From Streptomyces sp. D2-8 (lineage in GTDB: Bacteria > Actinomycetota > Actinomycetes > Streptomycetales > Streptomycetaceae), in assembly GCF_023184515.1 (NCBI RefSeq), contig NZ_JAAHBP010000013.1:186001-250000 (forward strand): a stretch of DNA of 64,000 nucleotides, given 5' to 3'. Both the position numbers and the translations under genes were made by a program. Numbering within the stretch: position 1 is the stretch's first letter; every line of letters begins with the position of its first letter. The notes under the pieces were generated by a model. That model was given only the letters and a program-made list of their open reading frames with translations. It was not told the DNA's origin and did not search any database. This document shows positions 16,153 to 24,543 of this stretch, in pieces.

Positions 16153-17514
16153 TCACCGCACGTGCTCCCCCCGCCACGGCAACTCCGCGGTCACCCGGGT
16201 CGGCCCGCCCGCCGGGGAGTCCACCACCAGGATCCCGTCCACCGCGTCGAGCCGTTCCGCCAGCCCGGCCAGTCCGGATCCCTCGGACACCTCGGCCCCG
16301 CCCACGCCGTTGTCCACGACCTGCAGCATCAGCCGGTTCTCCGTCCGCCACACCTCGACGCCCGCCCAGGTGGCCCGCGCGTGCTTGCTGACGTTCTGGA
16401 GCAGCTCCGACACCGTGAAGTACGCGATCCCCTCGATGGCCGGCGCCGGCCGCTCCGCCAGGTCGACCTCGACCCGCACCGGCACCGTGCACCGCGACGC
16501 GACCGCCGACAGCGCCGCGTCCAGCCCCCGGTCGGTCAGCACCGCCGGATGGATCCCCCGGGCCAGGTCCCGCAGCTCCTGAAGGGCCGTCTTCACCTCA
16601 CCGTGCGCCTCGTCCACCATCCGCGCGGCAGCCCGCGGATCCTCCTGGAGCTTCTCCTTCGCCAGCCCCAGGTCCATCGCCAGCGCCACCAGCCGGGCCT
16701 GCGCCCCGTCGTGCAGATCCCGCTCGATGCGCCGCAGGTCGGCGGCGGCGGTGTCCACCACGACCCCACGGTCCGACTCCAGCTCCACCACCCGCGAGGC
16801 CAGCCGCGACGGCCCGAGCAGCCCGTGCACCATCAGCCGGTCCACCATCGTCAGCGCCCGCACGATCCACGGCGTGGCGATCGTGAACAGCAGACCCACC
16901 AGCGCGGTCACCGTGATCTCGAAGGGGTTGTCGAGGTAGATTCGGTGCGTCTCGTCGCCGTACAGCTGGATCCCCTCCTGGCCGGCGTACATCGGGAACA
17001 CCCAGCACCACAGCGGGTACGTCAGCAGCGCCCAGCCCAGCGCCCACACGTTCACGGCGACGACGAACGAGAACACCGCCCAGGGCAGATGCAGCACCGC
17101 GTACAGCAGGGCCCGCCACGAGGCGCCGCTCTTGAGAACGGCCCCCATCCACGCCATCGCGCCCGGCTTGGTCATCCGCAGCGGGTCCGGCTCGGCCACC
17201 TCCAGGCCCAGCAGCGCCCGCGCCCGCATCCGCTCCAGCGCCCCGAAGCCGCGGCACCCGGCGAGCGCCGCCGCCAGCACCGGTACACCGAGGAACGTGA
17301 CCAGCAGTCCCGCCCCCAGCGACACCATCGTGACCGCGTAGGTGAACAGCAGGATGCTGATCGGCAGGCTGAGCAGCACATGGGTGAGCTCGAGCCAGGT
17401 GCGGCCCTCGACCGGCGCCCGCAGCGCGGCCGGCAGCCGGTGCCGCCGTTCGGTGCTCCCGGGGAACCCGGGCCCGCTGTCGAGCCCGTATCCCTGTCCG
17501 TACTCCGTGGCCAT
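16153..17514 (-). CDS. Sensor histidine kinase (HisKA_3 type), paralog 1
   Basis: 453-aa membrane sensor kinase. Residues about 40-240 carry the 'putative sensor' membrane domain with pairs of hydrophobic helices (LTHVLLSLPISILLFTYAVT, LGVPVLAAALAG, LLYAVLHLPWAVFSFVVAVN). The dimerisation/phospho-acceptor motif is RRIERDLHDGAQARLV with His near 265. The ATP lid region has SELLQNVSKHA and DNGVGG. It is closely similar to the kinase at 17751-18974, including identical SDRGVVVDTAAADLRRIERD, so the pair arose by duplication. Start at ATG 17514 with AAGGA upstream. The signal is unknown. Confidence 0.9.
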   Translation of the reverse strand: MATEYGQGYGLDSGPGFPGSTERRHRLPAALRAPVEGRTWLELTHVLLSLPISILLFTYAVTMVSLGAGLLVTFLGVPVLAAALAGCRGFGALERMRARALLGLEVAEPDPLRMTKPGAMAWMGAVLKSGASWRALLYAVLHLPWAVFSFVVAVNVWALGWALLTYPLWCWVFPMYAGQEGIQLYGDETHRIYLDNPFEITVTALVGLLFTIATPWIVRALTMVDRLMVHGLLGPSRLASRVVELESDRGVVVDTAAADLRRIERDLHDGAQARLVALAMDLGLAKEKLQEDPRAAARMVDEAHGEVKTALQELRDLARGIHPAVLTDRGLDAALSAVASRCTVPVRVEVDLAERPAPAIEGIAYFTVSELLQNVSKHARATWAGVEVWRTENRLMLQVVDNGVGGAEVSEGSGLAGLAERLDAVDGILVVDSPAGGPTRVTAELPWRGEHVR

Positions 17515-17670
17515 CGGCGCCGTCCTTCTCCTCGTCCCGCGGCTGTGCTCCCGTACCTCCACCCTGCTCCGCCGCAGGTCGGCGGACCATGGAGTCCGTC
17601 GGCGTCTTGGACGGGGGGTTTTCCCTACCTCCGGACCTTGCGCCGAGGGCGGTGTCCGCGGGGGCGCCGA

Positions 17671-17783
17671 CGGGCGGTGGCCGTGTCGGTGGTGTTCGCG
17701 GGGTCGCTTGCGGGCGGTGGCCGTGTCGGCGGTGTCCGCCGTGGAGAGGGCTAGCGGGCGGTGCCCGCGTCGGCGGTGTCCGT
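17671..17783. repeat. Three 29-nt direct repeats at the 3' end of kinase gene 2
   Basis: Units begin at 17671, 17711 and 17755 and share CGGGCGGTG-C-CG-GTCGG-GGTGT-CG. Units 1 and 2 differ at two positions, and unit 3 at a few more. Unit 3 lies inside the last codons of the sensor kinase gene, and the other two lie downstream of its stop. The pattern suggests tandem copying of the gene's 3' end, spacing 40 and 44 nt. The remainder of the 236-nt gap between the kinases shows nothing recognisable. Confidence 0.7.
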
Positions 17784-18974
17784 GCGGTTGCGCCATGGCA
17801 GTTCCGCCGTGACCGTCGTCGGGCCGCCCACCGGCGACTCCAGGACGAACAGCCCGTCGACGGCGTCGAGCCGGTCCGCCAGGCCCTTCATCCCCGTACC
17901 GCCGTCGAGGCTCGCGCCCCCGCCCCCGTCGTCCCACACCTGAATGAGCAGCCGGGTGTTCGTCCGCCACAGATCCACCGAGGCCGACCTCGCCCCGCTG
18001 TGCTTGCTGACGTTCTGCAGCAGCTCCGAGACGGTGAAGTAGGCGATGCCCTCGATGGCCGCGGCCGGCCGCTCCGGCAGATCGACCGTCACCTTCACCG
18101 GGACCGTGCAGCGCGAGGCGACCGAGGAAAGGGCCGCGTCCAGCCCGCGGTCGGTCAGGACCGCCGGGTGGATGCCGCGCGCCAGGTCCCGCAGTTCCTG
18201 GAGCGCCAGCTTCACCTCGCCGTGCGCCTCCTCGACCATCGCCGCCGCCGCGTCGGGATCCTCCAGCACCTTCTCCTTGGCCAGGCCGAGACCCATGGCC
18301 AGATGGACCAGCCGGGCCTGCGCCCCGTCGTGCAGATCCCGCTCGATGCGCCGCAGGTCGGCCGCGGCCGTGTCGACCACGACCCCCCGGTCCGACTCCA
18401 GCTCGGCGATCCGCCGCTCCAGCTCGTCGGAGGGCGACAGCAGCGCCCGCACCATGGCCCGGTCGGCATTGGTCAGCCCCCGCGCGATGAACGGCAGCAC
18501 CGGCCACAGCACGAACAGCGAGGCCAGCGTGACGGTGAAGGTGAGGACACCCCACGGCAGCCGGATGAACTCGTACAGGACCGTGCGCCAGCCCACAGGG
18601 TCCTTCAGCTGCATCCACAACCGCTGGAAGAAGCCGCCCCCGCCGCGCAGCCGCAGCCGGCTCGGCTCCTCGATCCGCACCCCGAGCAGCGCCCGGGCCC
18701 GCGCCCGCTCCAACCTCCCCAACTGCCGCGCGCCCACGAGTCCGGCCGCGAGGAGCGGGAACCCGATCACCGTGACGGTCAGCCCGAAACCGGTGGACAG
18801 CACCGTCACGACATAGGTGAAACCGAGCAGCGCGACCGGAAGGTTCGCCAGCAGGTGCGCGATCTCTTTCCACGTGTGCCGGTCATAGGCGAACCGGGCC
18901 GGCGGCGGACGGTCGTCCGGCCCCGCGGCCACCAGGGCCGCCGTCGTGCCCGAGGACGGGATGCGTTGGGTCAT
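17751..18974 (-). CDS. Sensor histidine kinase (HisKA_3 type), paralog 2
   Basis: 407-aa paralog of the kinase at 16153-17514. The membrane sensor domain begins HTWKEIAHLLANLPVALLGF and includes LTVTVIGFPLLAAGLVGARQ. The phospho-acceptor segment is RRIERDLHDGAQARLVHLAM with His near 213. The ATPase region has SELLQNVSKHS and an unusual glycine-rich G1 box DDGGGGA in place of the D-x-G-x-G form in paralog 1. The first gene of the kinase-kinase-regulator array, it could respond to a different signal or form heterodimers with its neighbour. Confidence 0.88.
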   Translation of the reverse strand: MTQRIPSSGTTAALVAAGPDDRPPPARFAYDRHTWKEIAHLLANLPVALLGFTYVVTVLSTGFGLTVTVIGFPLLAAGLVGARQLGRLERARARALLGVRIEEPSRLRLRGGGGFFQRLWMQLKDPVGWRTVLYEFIRLPWGVLTFTVTLASLFVLWPVLPFIARGLTNADRAMVRALLSPSDELERRIAELESDRGVVVDTAAADLRRIERDLHDGAQARLVHLAMGLGLAKEKVLEDPDAAAAMVEEAHGEVKLALQELRDLARGIHPAVLTDRGLDAALSSVASRCTVPVKVTVDLPERPAAAIEGIAYFTVSELLQNVSKHSGARSASVDLWRTNTRLLIQVWDDGGGGASLDGGTGMKGLADRLDAVDGLFVLESPVGGPTTVTAELPWRNRTDTADAGTAR

Positions 18975-19076
18975 ACGCGTTAGCGTGCCCGGCGGCGGGC
19001 GACGGCGCCATGAGGTGGACCGCCAGGATCAACTGAGGAAAACCCCACCCCCGCATGCCGGGCCGTGACGGGCTGC

Positions 19077-19104
19077 TTACCCTGCCCTTATCAGGGCCTA
19101 GACT
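19077..19104 (+). promoter_or_regulatory. Possible promoter of the partial nuo operon
   Basis: TAGACT (19099-19104) is a good -10 element, with a weak TTACCC at -35 (19077-19082) and a 16-nt spacer. It lies 94 nt before the nuoA start, in the divergent gap between nuoA and the kinase gene. No other candidate was seen. Confidence 0.35.
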
Positions 19105-19197
19105 CCCGTGCGTACAGATCGTCGTACGGCGGCGCCCCAGTGAGCCGCAGCATCGTCGCAGGATCCAGGTCCGAGTTTCAGGGAGCGAGGGACGGAC

Positions 19198-19605
19198 GTG
19201 CCGGAACCGACCGTCGTCACCACGACCGTCGTCGCGGCGGACTACTTCCAGTCCTATTCGGTCGTCGGGCTGCTCGCCGTCGTCGGCGTGCTGTTCGTCG
19301 CCGTCGCCTTCGGGGCCGGCCGCCTGCTGCGGCCCGTGGTCCCCACCCCCGAGAAGCTCCTGACGTACGAGTGCGGCGTCGACCCCGTCGGAGAGGGCTG
19401 GGCCCACACCCAGGTCCGCTACTACGTGTACGCCTTCCTCTACGTGATCTTCGCCGTCGACTCGATCTTCCTGTTCCCCTGGGCGACCGTCTTCGCCGCC
19501 CCCGGCTACGGCGCGACGACCCTGGTCGAGATGTTCATCTTCCTCGGCTTCCTGGCCGTCGGCCTGCTCTACGCATACAAGAAGGGCGTCCTGTCATGGA
19601 CGTGA
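19198..19605 (+). CDS. nuoA: NADH-quinone oxidoreductase subunit A (second copy type)
   Basis: 135-aa membrane subunit with three hydrophobic helices and the conserved loop LLTYECGVDPVGEGWAHTQV followed by RYYVYAFLYVIFAVDSIFLFP. It belongs to the proton-translocating membrane arm near the quinone site of complex I. GTG start with GGGAGCGAGGG upstream. Overlaps nuoB by 10 nt. It is the first gene of a ten-gene operon that lacks nuoD, E, F and G. S. coelicolor carries a similar partial cluster besides the full 14-gene operon, so this is probably the second copy. Confidence 0.93.
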   Translation: MPEPTVVTTTVVAADYFQSYSVVGLLAVVGVLFVAVAFGAGRLLRPVVPTPEKLLTYECGVDPVGEGWAHTQVRYYVYAFLYVIFAVDSIFLFPWATVFAAPGYGATTLVEMFIFLGFLAVGLLYAYKKGVLSWT

Positions 19606-20231
19606 ACCCCTCGGTGTCCGAGCCTGTTCTGCTGCCCGAGCCCAAGCGGCTCGGCGCCCTGGCCCGCCTCGCCCCCGAGCCGATGAAGGTCGTCCTCAAC
19701 TGGGGCCGCCGCTACTCGCTCTGGGTCTTCAACTTCGGCCTCGCCTGCTGCGCGATCGAGTTCATCGCCGCGTCGATGGCCCGCCACGACTTCATCCGCC
19801 TCGGCGTGATCCCGTTCGCCCCGGGCCCGCGCCAGGCCGACCTGATGGTGGTCTCCGGCACGGTCACGGACAAGATGGCCCCGGCCGTGAAGCGCCTCTA
19901 CGAGCAGATGCCGGAGCCGAAGTACGTCATCTCCTTCGGCGCGTGCAGCAACTGCGGAGGCCCCTACTGGGACTCGTACTCCGTCACCAAGGGCGTCGAC
20001 CAGATCATCCCCGTCGACGTCTACGTCCCCGGCTGCCCGCCGCGGCCCGAGGCGCTGCTCCAGGGCATCCTCAAGCTCCAGGAGAAGATCGCCCGCGAGT
20101 CGCTGGGGGAGCGGTACGGCAGCGGCGCGGGGCGTCCTTCGGCGGCGGCGCTGCAGAGCGGACTGATGCAGCCTCCGGCCCCCGCCCCGCCCGCCCCGGG
20201 CTCCGACTCGACGCCGGGGGAGGGACGATGA
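19596..20231 (+). CDS. nuoB: NADH-quinone oxidoreductase subunit B
   Basis: 211-aa peripheral-arm subunit carrying the N2 [4Fe-4S] cluster. The four Cys ligands are visible: the adjacent pair in FGLACCAIEF, one in FGACSNCGGPYW and one in VPGCPPRPEALL. The core ends near residue 180, and a Pro/Ala-rich tail of about 30 residues follows (QPPAPAPPAPGSDS). It overlaps nuoA by 10 nt and nuoC by 4 nt. It would pass electrons to quinone, but its usual partner NuoD is not encoded in this operon. Confidence 0.93.
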   Translation: MDVNPSVSEPVLLPEPKRLGALARLAPEPMKVVLNWGRRYSLWVFNFGLACCAIEFIAASMARHDFIRLGVIPFAPGPRQADLMVVSGTVTDKMAPAVKRLYEQMPEPKYVISFGACSNCGGPYWDSYSVTKGVDQIIPVDVYVPGCPPRPEALLQGILKLQEKIARESLGERYGSGAGRPSAAALQSGLMQPPAPAPPAPGSDSTPGEGR

Positions 20232-21814
20232 GCGCGGTCGGCTGGCTGCCCGCCGGCGCCGAGGAGCTCTTCGGCACGGACGCCACGGCCGAGGAGTCGT
20301 ACGAGGTCCTGACGGTCGACGTACCCGCGGCCGCCTGGATCTCCGCCCTGGAGACCGCCCGCGACCGGCTCGGCTGCACCTACTTCGACTGGCTGAGCGC
20401 GGTCGACGAACCGGGCACGGGCTTCCGCGTCACGGCACACGTCGCGGCCCTGTCCCCGCTGCGACGCCTCCTCCTCCGTACGACGGTCCCGCACGAGGCT
20501 CCCGCCCTGCCCTCCGCCGTCGGTGTCTACGCGGGTGCCGCGTGGCACGAACGCGAGACGCACGAGATGTTCGGCGTCACCTTCGAAGGCCACCCCGCGC
20601 TGGACCACCTGCTCCTGCCCGAGAACTTCGAAGGCCACCCCCTGCGCAAGGACTTCGTCCTCGCCGCCCGCGTCGCAAAGGCCTGGCCCGGCGCGAAGGA
20701 ACCGGGCGAGTCGGAACACGGCGGCCCCAAGCGCCGCCAGATGCTCCCGCCCGGCGTCCCCGACCCCAACGAATGGGGCCCCCTCAAGGGCCAACTCCCT
20801 CCGGCCCCCGCCCGAGGCGCGGGCCGCGCAGCGGGCGAACGCCCCACCCGAGGCGCAGCACGCCCCGCGGGAGAACGCCCGGTACGGCGCACCCGCTCGG
20901 CATCGGAGGGCTCGACGAGCCAGCCCGCTGCGGGTGCGGAGGCTCCGGCTGCGGGGCGGCGTGCGCGTACGGCTGCTGAAGGCTCGGCGAGCCAGTCCAC
21001 GCCCGGCGAGCCGACCGCTCCGGCCTCGGCGGGACCGCGGCGTAACCGCTCGGCGTCGCAGGGTTCGGCGAGCCAGCAGCCCAGCGCCCCGGCAGCCCCG
21101 ACGCCCGATTCCGGGCCCCCGACGACGGGCCCGGAGTCCGTGACGTCCGGTTCCGCGTCCCCGACCTCCGGCCCCGAGGCCGCGACGTCCGGTTCGGGAG
21201 CAGGGGCGACTGGTTCCGGGACCCCGGCGACGGGCCCGGAGTCCGTGACGTCCGGTTCCGCGTCCCCGACCTCCGGCCCCGAGGCCGCGACGCCCGATTC
21301 CGGAGCAGCAGCCACCGATTCCGCGACGCCGACGACTGGTTCGGAGCCGTCGACCGGTTCCGAGCCGTCGGCCGCTGAGGCCGGAGCCCCGACCCTGTCG
21401 GCGGGACCGCGCCGGGCGCGCAGCGCATCGGAGGGCAGCGCGAGCCAGAGGACAGGGTCCGACCGCGGCGACAGCCGGCCAGGCAGGACGGCGAGCACCC
21501 CACGCAGCTCGGATGCCCCCTGGCATCACGCCCGTCCGGCCTTCGACGAACCGGCCCCCGAACCGTCGCCGGAGGCAGCGCAGGTGCCGGTTTCAGAGCC
21601 GTCGGGTGGGTCGCAACCCTCCGAGCCCGCGGACAACCCGGAGTCCTCGGACAACCCGGAGTCCTCGGACAGCCCCGAGAGCTCGGACACCCCGGACACC
21701 CCGGGCACCCCCGGCACTCCGAAGTCGGCGAACAGTCCGAAGCCCACGGGCGACAACGCGAAGCCCACCGACAAGCCCGACAACCCCGAGGACCCCACAG
21801 GAGGCCCGCAGTGA
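20228..21814 (+). CDS. nuoC: NADH-quinone oxidoreductase subunit C with long repetitive tail
   Basis: 528 aa, more than twice the usual size of NuoC. Residues 1 to about 195 are a normal 30-kDa subunit, with GVYAGAAWHERETHEMFGVT and FEGHPLRKDFVL, the family signature. From about residue 200 to the end is a low-complexity Ser/Pro/Thr/Gly/Glu tail. It has four RSASEGSASQ-like units, a 35-codon tandem repeat, and a final NPESSD/TPDTPGTPG tract. The frame stays open through the tail and the stop overlaps the nuoH start by 4 nt, so the tail is translated unless sequencing is wrong. It is not a NuoCD fusion; nothing in it resembles NuoD. Confidence 0.88.
   Translation: MSAVGWLPAGAEELFGTDATAEESYEVLTVDVPAAAWISALETARDRLGCTYFDWLSAVDEPGTGFRVTAHVAALSPLRRLLLRTTVPHEAPALPSAVGVYAGAAWHERETHEMFGVTFEGHPALDHLLLPENFEGHPLRKDFVLAARVAKAWPGAKEPGESEHGGPKRRQMLPPGVPDPNEWGPLKGQLPPAPARGAGRAAGERPTRGAARPAGERPVRRTRSASEGSTSQPAAGAEAPAAGRRARTAAEGSASQSTPGEPTAPASAGPRRNRSASQGSASQQPSAPAAPTPDSGPPTTGPESVTSGSASPTSGPEAATSGSGAGATGSGTPATGPESVTSGSASPTSGPEAATPDSGAAATDSATPTTGSEPSTGSEPSAAEAGAPTLSAGPRRARSASEGSASQRTGSDRGDSRPGRTASTPRSSDAPWHHARPAFDEPAPEPSPEAAQVPVSEPSGGSQPSEPADNPESSDNPESSDSPESSDTPDTPGTPGTPKSANSPKPTGDNAKPTDKPDNPEDPTGGPQ
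21123..21292 (+). repeat. 65-nt perfect tandem repeat in nuoC
   Basis: Positions 21123-21187 and 21228-21292 are identical over 65 nt, with a 105-nt period (35 codons). Each encodes the string TGPESVTSGSASPTSGPEAA. The reading frame is preserved because the period is a multiple of three, so unit number can vary without frameshift. Confidence 0.85.
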
Positions 21815-22779
21815 ACGACGTGCTCGACGTCGCCCTGCGACTTCTGGTCGTCTTCGTCGTCTTCCTCACCTTCCCTCTGGTCATCGGCCAGACCGAACAC
21901 AAGGTGATGGCCCACATGCAGGGCCGCCTCGGCCCCATGTACGCCGGCGGCTTCCACGGCTGGGCCCAGCTGATCGCCGACGGCGTGAAGTTCGCGCAGA
22001 AGGAGGACATCGTCCCCGCGGGCGCCGACCGCCGCATCTTCCAGCTGGCCCCCGCCGTCGCCCTCCTGCCGTACCTCCTCGTCCTGCTCGCCATTCCCAT
22101 CGGCCCCGGCGAGGGAGCCGTCGGCCAGGTCATCGACGCGGGCGTCTTCTTCGTCCTGGCCGTCATGGGCGTCGGCGTCCTCGGCTCGCTCATGGCCGGC
22201 TGGGCGTCCGCGAACAAGTTCTCCCTGCTCGGAGGTCTGCGCACCGCCGCCCAGCTCCTCGCCTACGAACTGCCGATGCTCCTGACCGCCGCCTCGGTGG
22301 CGATGGCGGCCGGCACCGTCTCCCTCACCGGCATCCTCGACGCCTTCGAGTGGTGGTGGCTGCCCTGGCAGATCGTCGGCGCGATCGTCTTCTTCGTGGC
22401 CGGCCTCGCCGAACTCCAGCGCCCGCCCTTCGACATGCCCGTTGCCGACTCGGAGATCATCTTCGGCGCGTACACCGAGTACACCGGCCTCCGTTTCGCT
22501 CTCTTCCTCCTCGCCGAGTACGCCGGAATCGTCGTCCTGTGCGGACTGACCACCGTCCTCTTCCTGGGCGGCTGGCACGGCCCCTGGGGCGCCGACGGCC
22601 TCGGCTGGGTCTGGACCCTGCTGAAGGCAGCCGTCCTCGCCTTCCTCGTGATCTGGCTGCGCGTCACCTATCCCCGCCTGCGCGAGGACCAGCTCCAGAA
22701 GCTCTCCTGGACCCTCCTCGTCCCCCTCTCCCTCGCCCAGATCGCCCTCACCGGCATCGTCAAGGTGGTGATCCAGTAA
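21811..22779 (+). CDS. nuoH: NADH-quinone oxidoreductase subunit H
   Basis: 322-aa membrane subunit linking quinone site and membrane arm. Conserved blocks are RLGPMYAGGFHGWAQLIADG near the N-terminus and AELQRPPFDMPVADSEI with GAYTEYTGLRFALF in the acidic loop. About eight hydrophobic helices. The GTG start overlaps the nuoC stop by 4 nt. Directly following nuoC, it marks the point where nuoDEFG are missing relative to a complete operon. Confidence 0.94.
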   Translation: MNDVLDVALRLLVVFVVFLTFPLVIGQTEHKVMAHMQGRLGPMYAGGFHGWAQLIADGVKFAQKEDIVPAGADRRIFQLAPAVALLPYLLVLLAIPIGPGEGAVGQVIDAGVFFVLAVMGVGVLGSLMAGWASANKFSLLGGLRTAAQLLAYELPMLLTAASVAMAAGTVSLTGILDAFEWWWLPWQIVGAIVFFVAGLAELQRPPFDMPVADSEIIFGAYTEYTGLRFALFLLAEYAGIVVLCGLTTVLFLGGWHGPWGADGLGWVWTLLKAAVLAFLVIWLRVTYPRLREDQLQKLSWTLLVPLSLAQIALTGIVKVVIQ

Positions 22780-22781
22780 CC

Positions 22782-23477
22782 ATGGCCCCCATTCCTGGCA
22801 GTGGCCTCGCCAAGGGCCTGGCCGTCACCCTCCGCACGATGACGAAGAAGTCCGTCACCGCGCAGTACCCGGACGCCCAGCCCGACCTCCCGCCCCGCAC
22901 CCGCGGTGTGATCGGCCTGTTCGAGGAGAACTGCACGGTCTGCATGCTGTGCGCCCGCGAGTGCCCCGACTGGTGCATCTACATCGACTCCCACAAGGAG
23001 ACGGTCCCGGCGGCGACCCCGGGCGGCCGCGAGCGCAGCCGCAACGTCCTCGACCGCTTCGCCATCGACTTCTCCCTGTGCATGTACTGCGGCATCTGCA
23101 TCGAGGTCTGTCCTTTCGACGCCCTTTTCTGGTCCCCTGAGTTCGAGTACGCCGAGACGGACATCCGCGAGCTCACCCATGAGCGCGACAAGCTCCGCGA
23201 GTGGATGTGGACCGTCCCGGCCCCGCCGGCCCTCGACCCCGGCGCGGAGGAGCCGAAGGAACTCGCCACCGCCCGCAAGACCGCCGACAAACTCGCCGCC
23301 CAGCAGGCCCCGCCGGCCACCGAACCCCACGCCGACGAGCAGGCCCGCGCCGCCGAGCAGCCCACCCGGCCGCAGGGCGACTCCAAGCAGCAGACCGACC
23401 AGCCGAAGCCGGATCTCCCGAAGCCGGGTCACTCGACGCCGGATCACCCCCAGCCGGGGCAGGAGGGCTCGGAATGA
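22782..23477 (+). CDS. nuoI: NADH-quinone oxidoreductase subunit I
   Basis: 231-aa subunit with two [4Fe-4S] clusters (N6a/N6b). The ligand motifs are CTVCMLCARECP and CMYCGICIEVCP, each C-x2-C-x2-C-x3-C-P. The core ends around residue 165. A hydrophilic Ala/Pro/Gln/Lys-rich tail of about 65 residues follows, in line with the extra tails on NuoB, NuoC, NuoJ and NuoK here. Starts 2 nt after nuoH and overlaps nuoJ by 4 nt. In an enzyme lacking the NADH module it would be the likely electron entry point. Confidence 0.93.
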   Translation: MAPIPGSGLAKGLAVTLRTMTKKSVTAQYPDAQPDLPPRTRGVIGLFEENCTVCMLCARECPDWCIYIDSHKETVPAATPGGRERSRNVLDRFAIDFSLCMYCGICIEVCPFDALFWSPEFEYAETDIRELTHERDKLREWMWTVPAPPALDPGAEEPKELATARKTADKLAAQQAPPATEPHADEQARAAEQPTRPQGDSKQQTDQPKPDLPKPGHSTPDHPQPGQEGSE

Positions 23478-24145
23478 CCCTCGCCGCGACCGCCGCTCTC
23501 CTCGCGACGGGCCCGACCACCGGGGCCGCCGCCGAAACCCACGGCTTCCTCTCCCCGACCGGCGTCGAGATCGCCTTCCTCCTCGTCGGCCTGGTCACCT
23601 TCGGCGCCGCGCTCGTCACCGTCACCACCCGGCAACTGGTGCACGCCGCCCTGTGGCTGGTGGTCACCCTCGGTGGCCTCGCCGTCGAGTACCTCCTGCT
23701 CACCGCCGAGTTCATCGCCTGGGTGCAGGTCCTCATCTACGTCGGTTCCGTCGTCGTCCTCCTCCTGTTCGGACTGATGCTCACCAGGGCCCCCATCGGT
23801 CGCTCCCCGGACGCCGACTCCGGCAACCGCTGGGCCGCCCTCACCGTGGCCGTCGCCGCTGCCGCCGCCCTGGTCTGGGTCGTCGTCGACGCGTTCCGCA
23901 CCACCTGGATCGACCTGGACGGTGCCGCCGCCGGCTCCACCGAGGCCACCGGCGCGAGCCTCTTCCAGAACTGGGTCCTCCCCTTCGAGGCCCTCTCCGT
24001 CCTCCTCCTCGCCGCACTGGTCGGCGCGATCGTCCTGTCCCGCAAGGCGAAGGCGGAGTCGAGCTCTCCCCCTGTGAACTCACGGAGTGCCACCAAGAGT
24101 TCCCGAACGGTCACAGAGAGTTCCGATCAGGAAGGTGCCCGCTGA
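23474..24145 (+). CDS. nuoJ: NADH-quinone oxidoreductase subunit J
   Basis: 223-aa membrane subunit with five predicted helices; LVTVTTRQLVHAALWLVVTL and LTAEFIAWVQVLIYVGSVVV are the conserved NuoJ blocks. The C-terminal 25 residues are Ser-rich and hydrophilic. The ATG overlaps the nuoI stop (ATGA arrangement), and the stop overlaps the nuoK start by one base. Confidence 0.92.
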   Translation: MTLAATAALLATGPTTGAAAETHGFLSPTGVEIAFLLVGLVTFGAALVTVTTRQLVHAALWLVVTLGGLAVEYLLLTAEFIAWVQVLIYVGSVVVLLLFGLMLTRAPIGRSPDADSGNRWAALTVAVAAAAALVWVVVDAFRTTWIDLDGAAAGSTEATGASLFQNWVLPFEALSVLLLAALVGAIVLSRKAKAESSSPPVNSRSATKSSRTVTESSDQEGAR

Positions 24146-24543
24146 TGCACCTCGCCTATCCCGCCGTGCTCTCCGCCCTCCTCTTCTGCACGGGCCTGTA
24201 CGGCGTCCTCGCCCGCCGCAACGCGATCCTGGTCCTGATGTCGGTCGAGTTGATGCTCAACGCCGTCAACCTCAACCTGGTCGCCTTCGACGTCTGGCTC
24301 AGCAGGACCGCCGAGGAGACCCTGCACTCCGGCCAGGCCCTGACCCTGTTCACCATCGCCATCGCCGCCGCCGAGATCGGCATCGGCCTGGCGATCGTCC
24401 TCGCCGTCCACCGCAACCGCGGCACCGCGGACATCGACAAGCTCCGCGACACCGCCGAACGGCACGACCCCGACGACCCCGACCACGACGCCCGCGCGGC
24501 CGAGCAGTCCGACGAGGCCCAGAAGGCTGAGGCCACCGCGTGA
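24145..24543 (+). CDS. nuoK: NADH-quinone oxidoreductase subunit K
   Basis: 132-aa membrane subunit, three helices, with the key glutamate region ILVLMSVELMLNAVNLNLVA and TLFTIAIAAAEIGIGLAIVL (Glu in both central helices, needed for proton transfer). The usual length is about 100 residues; the extra 35 form a charged, Asp/Glu/Ala-rich tail (RHDPDDPDHD). Stop overlaps the GTG of nuoL by 4 nt. Confidence 0.93.
   Translation: MHLAYPAVLSALLFCTGLYGVLARRNAILVLMSVELMLNAVNLNLVAFDVWLSRTAEETLHSGQALTLFTIAIAAAEIGIGLAIVLAVHRNRGTADIDKLRDTAERHDPDDPDHDARAAEQSDEAQKAEATA

Noticed and set aside
20815..21814. NuoC tail as a fused NuoD or as a frameshifted separate gene
   Set aside because: The tail has no NuoD motif and stays in the NuoC frame to the nuoH overlap; other frames there are no better.
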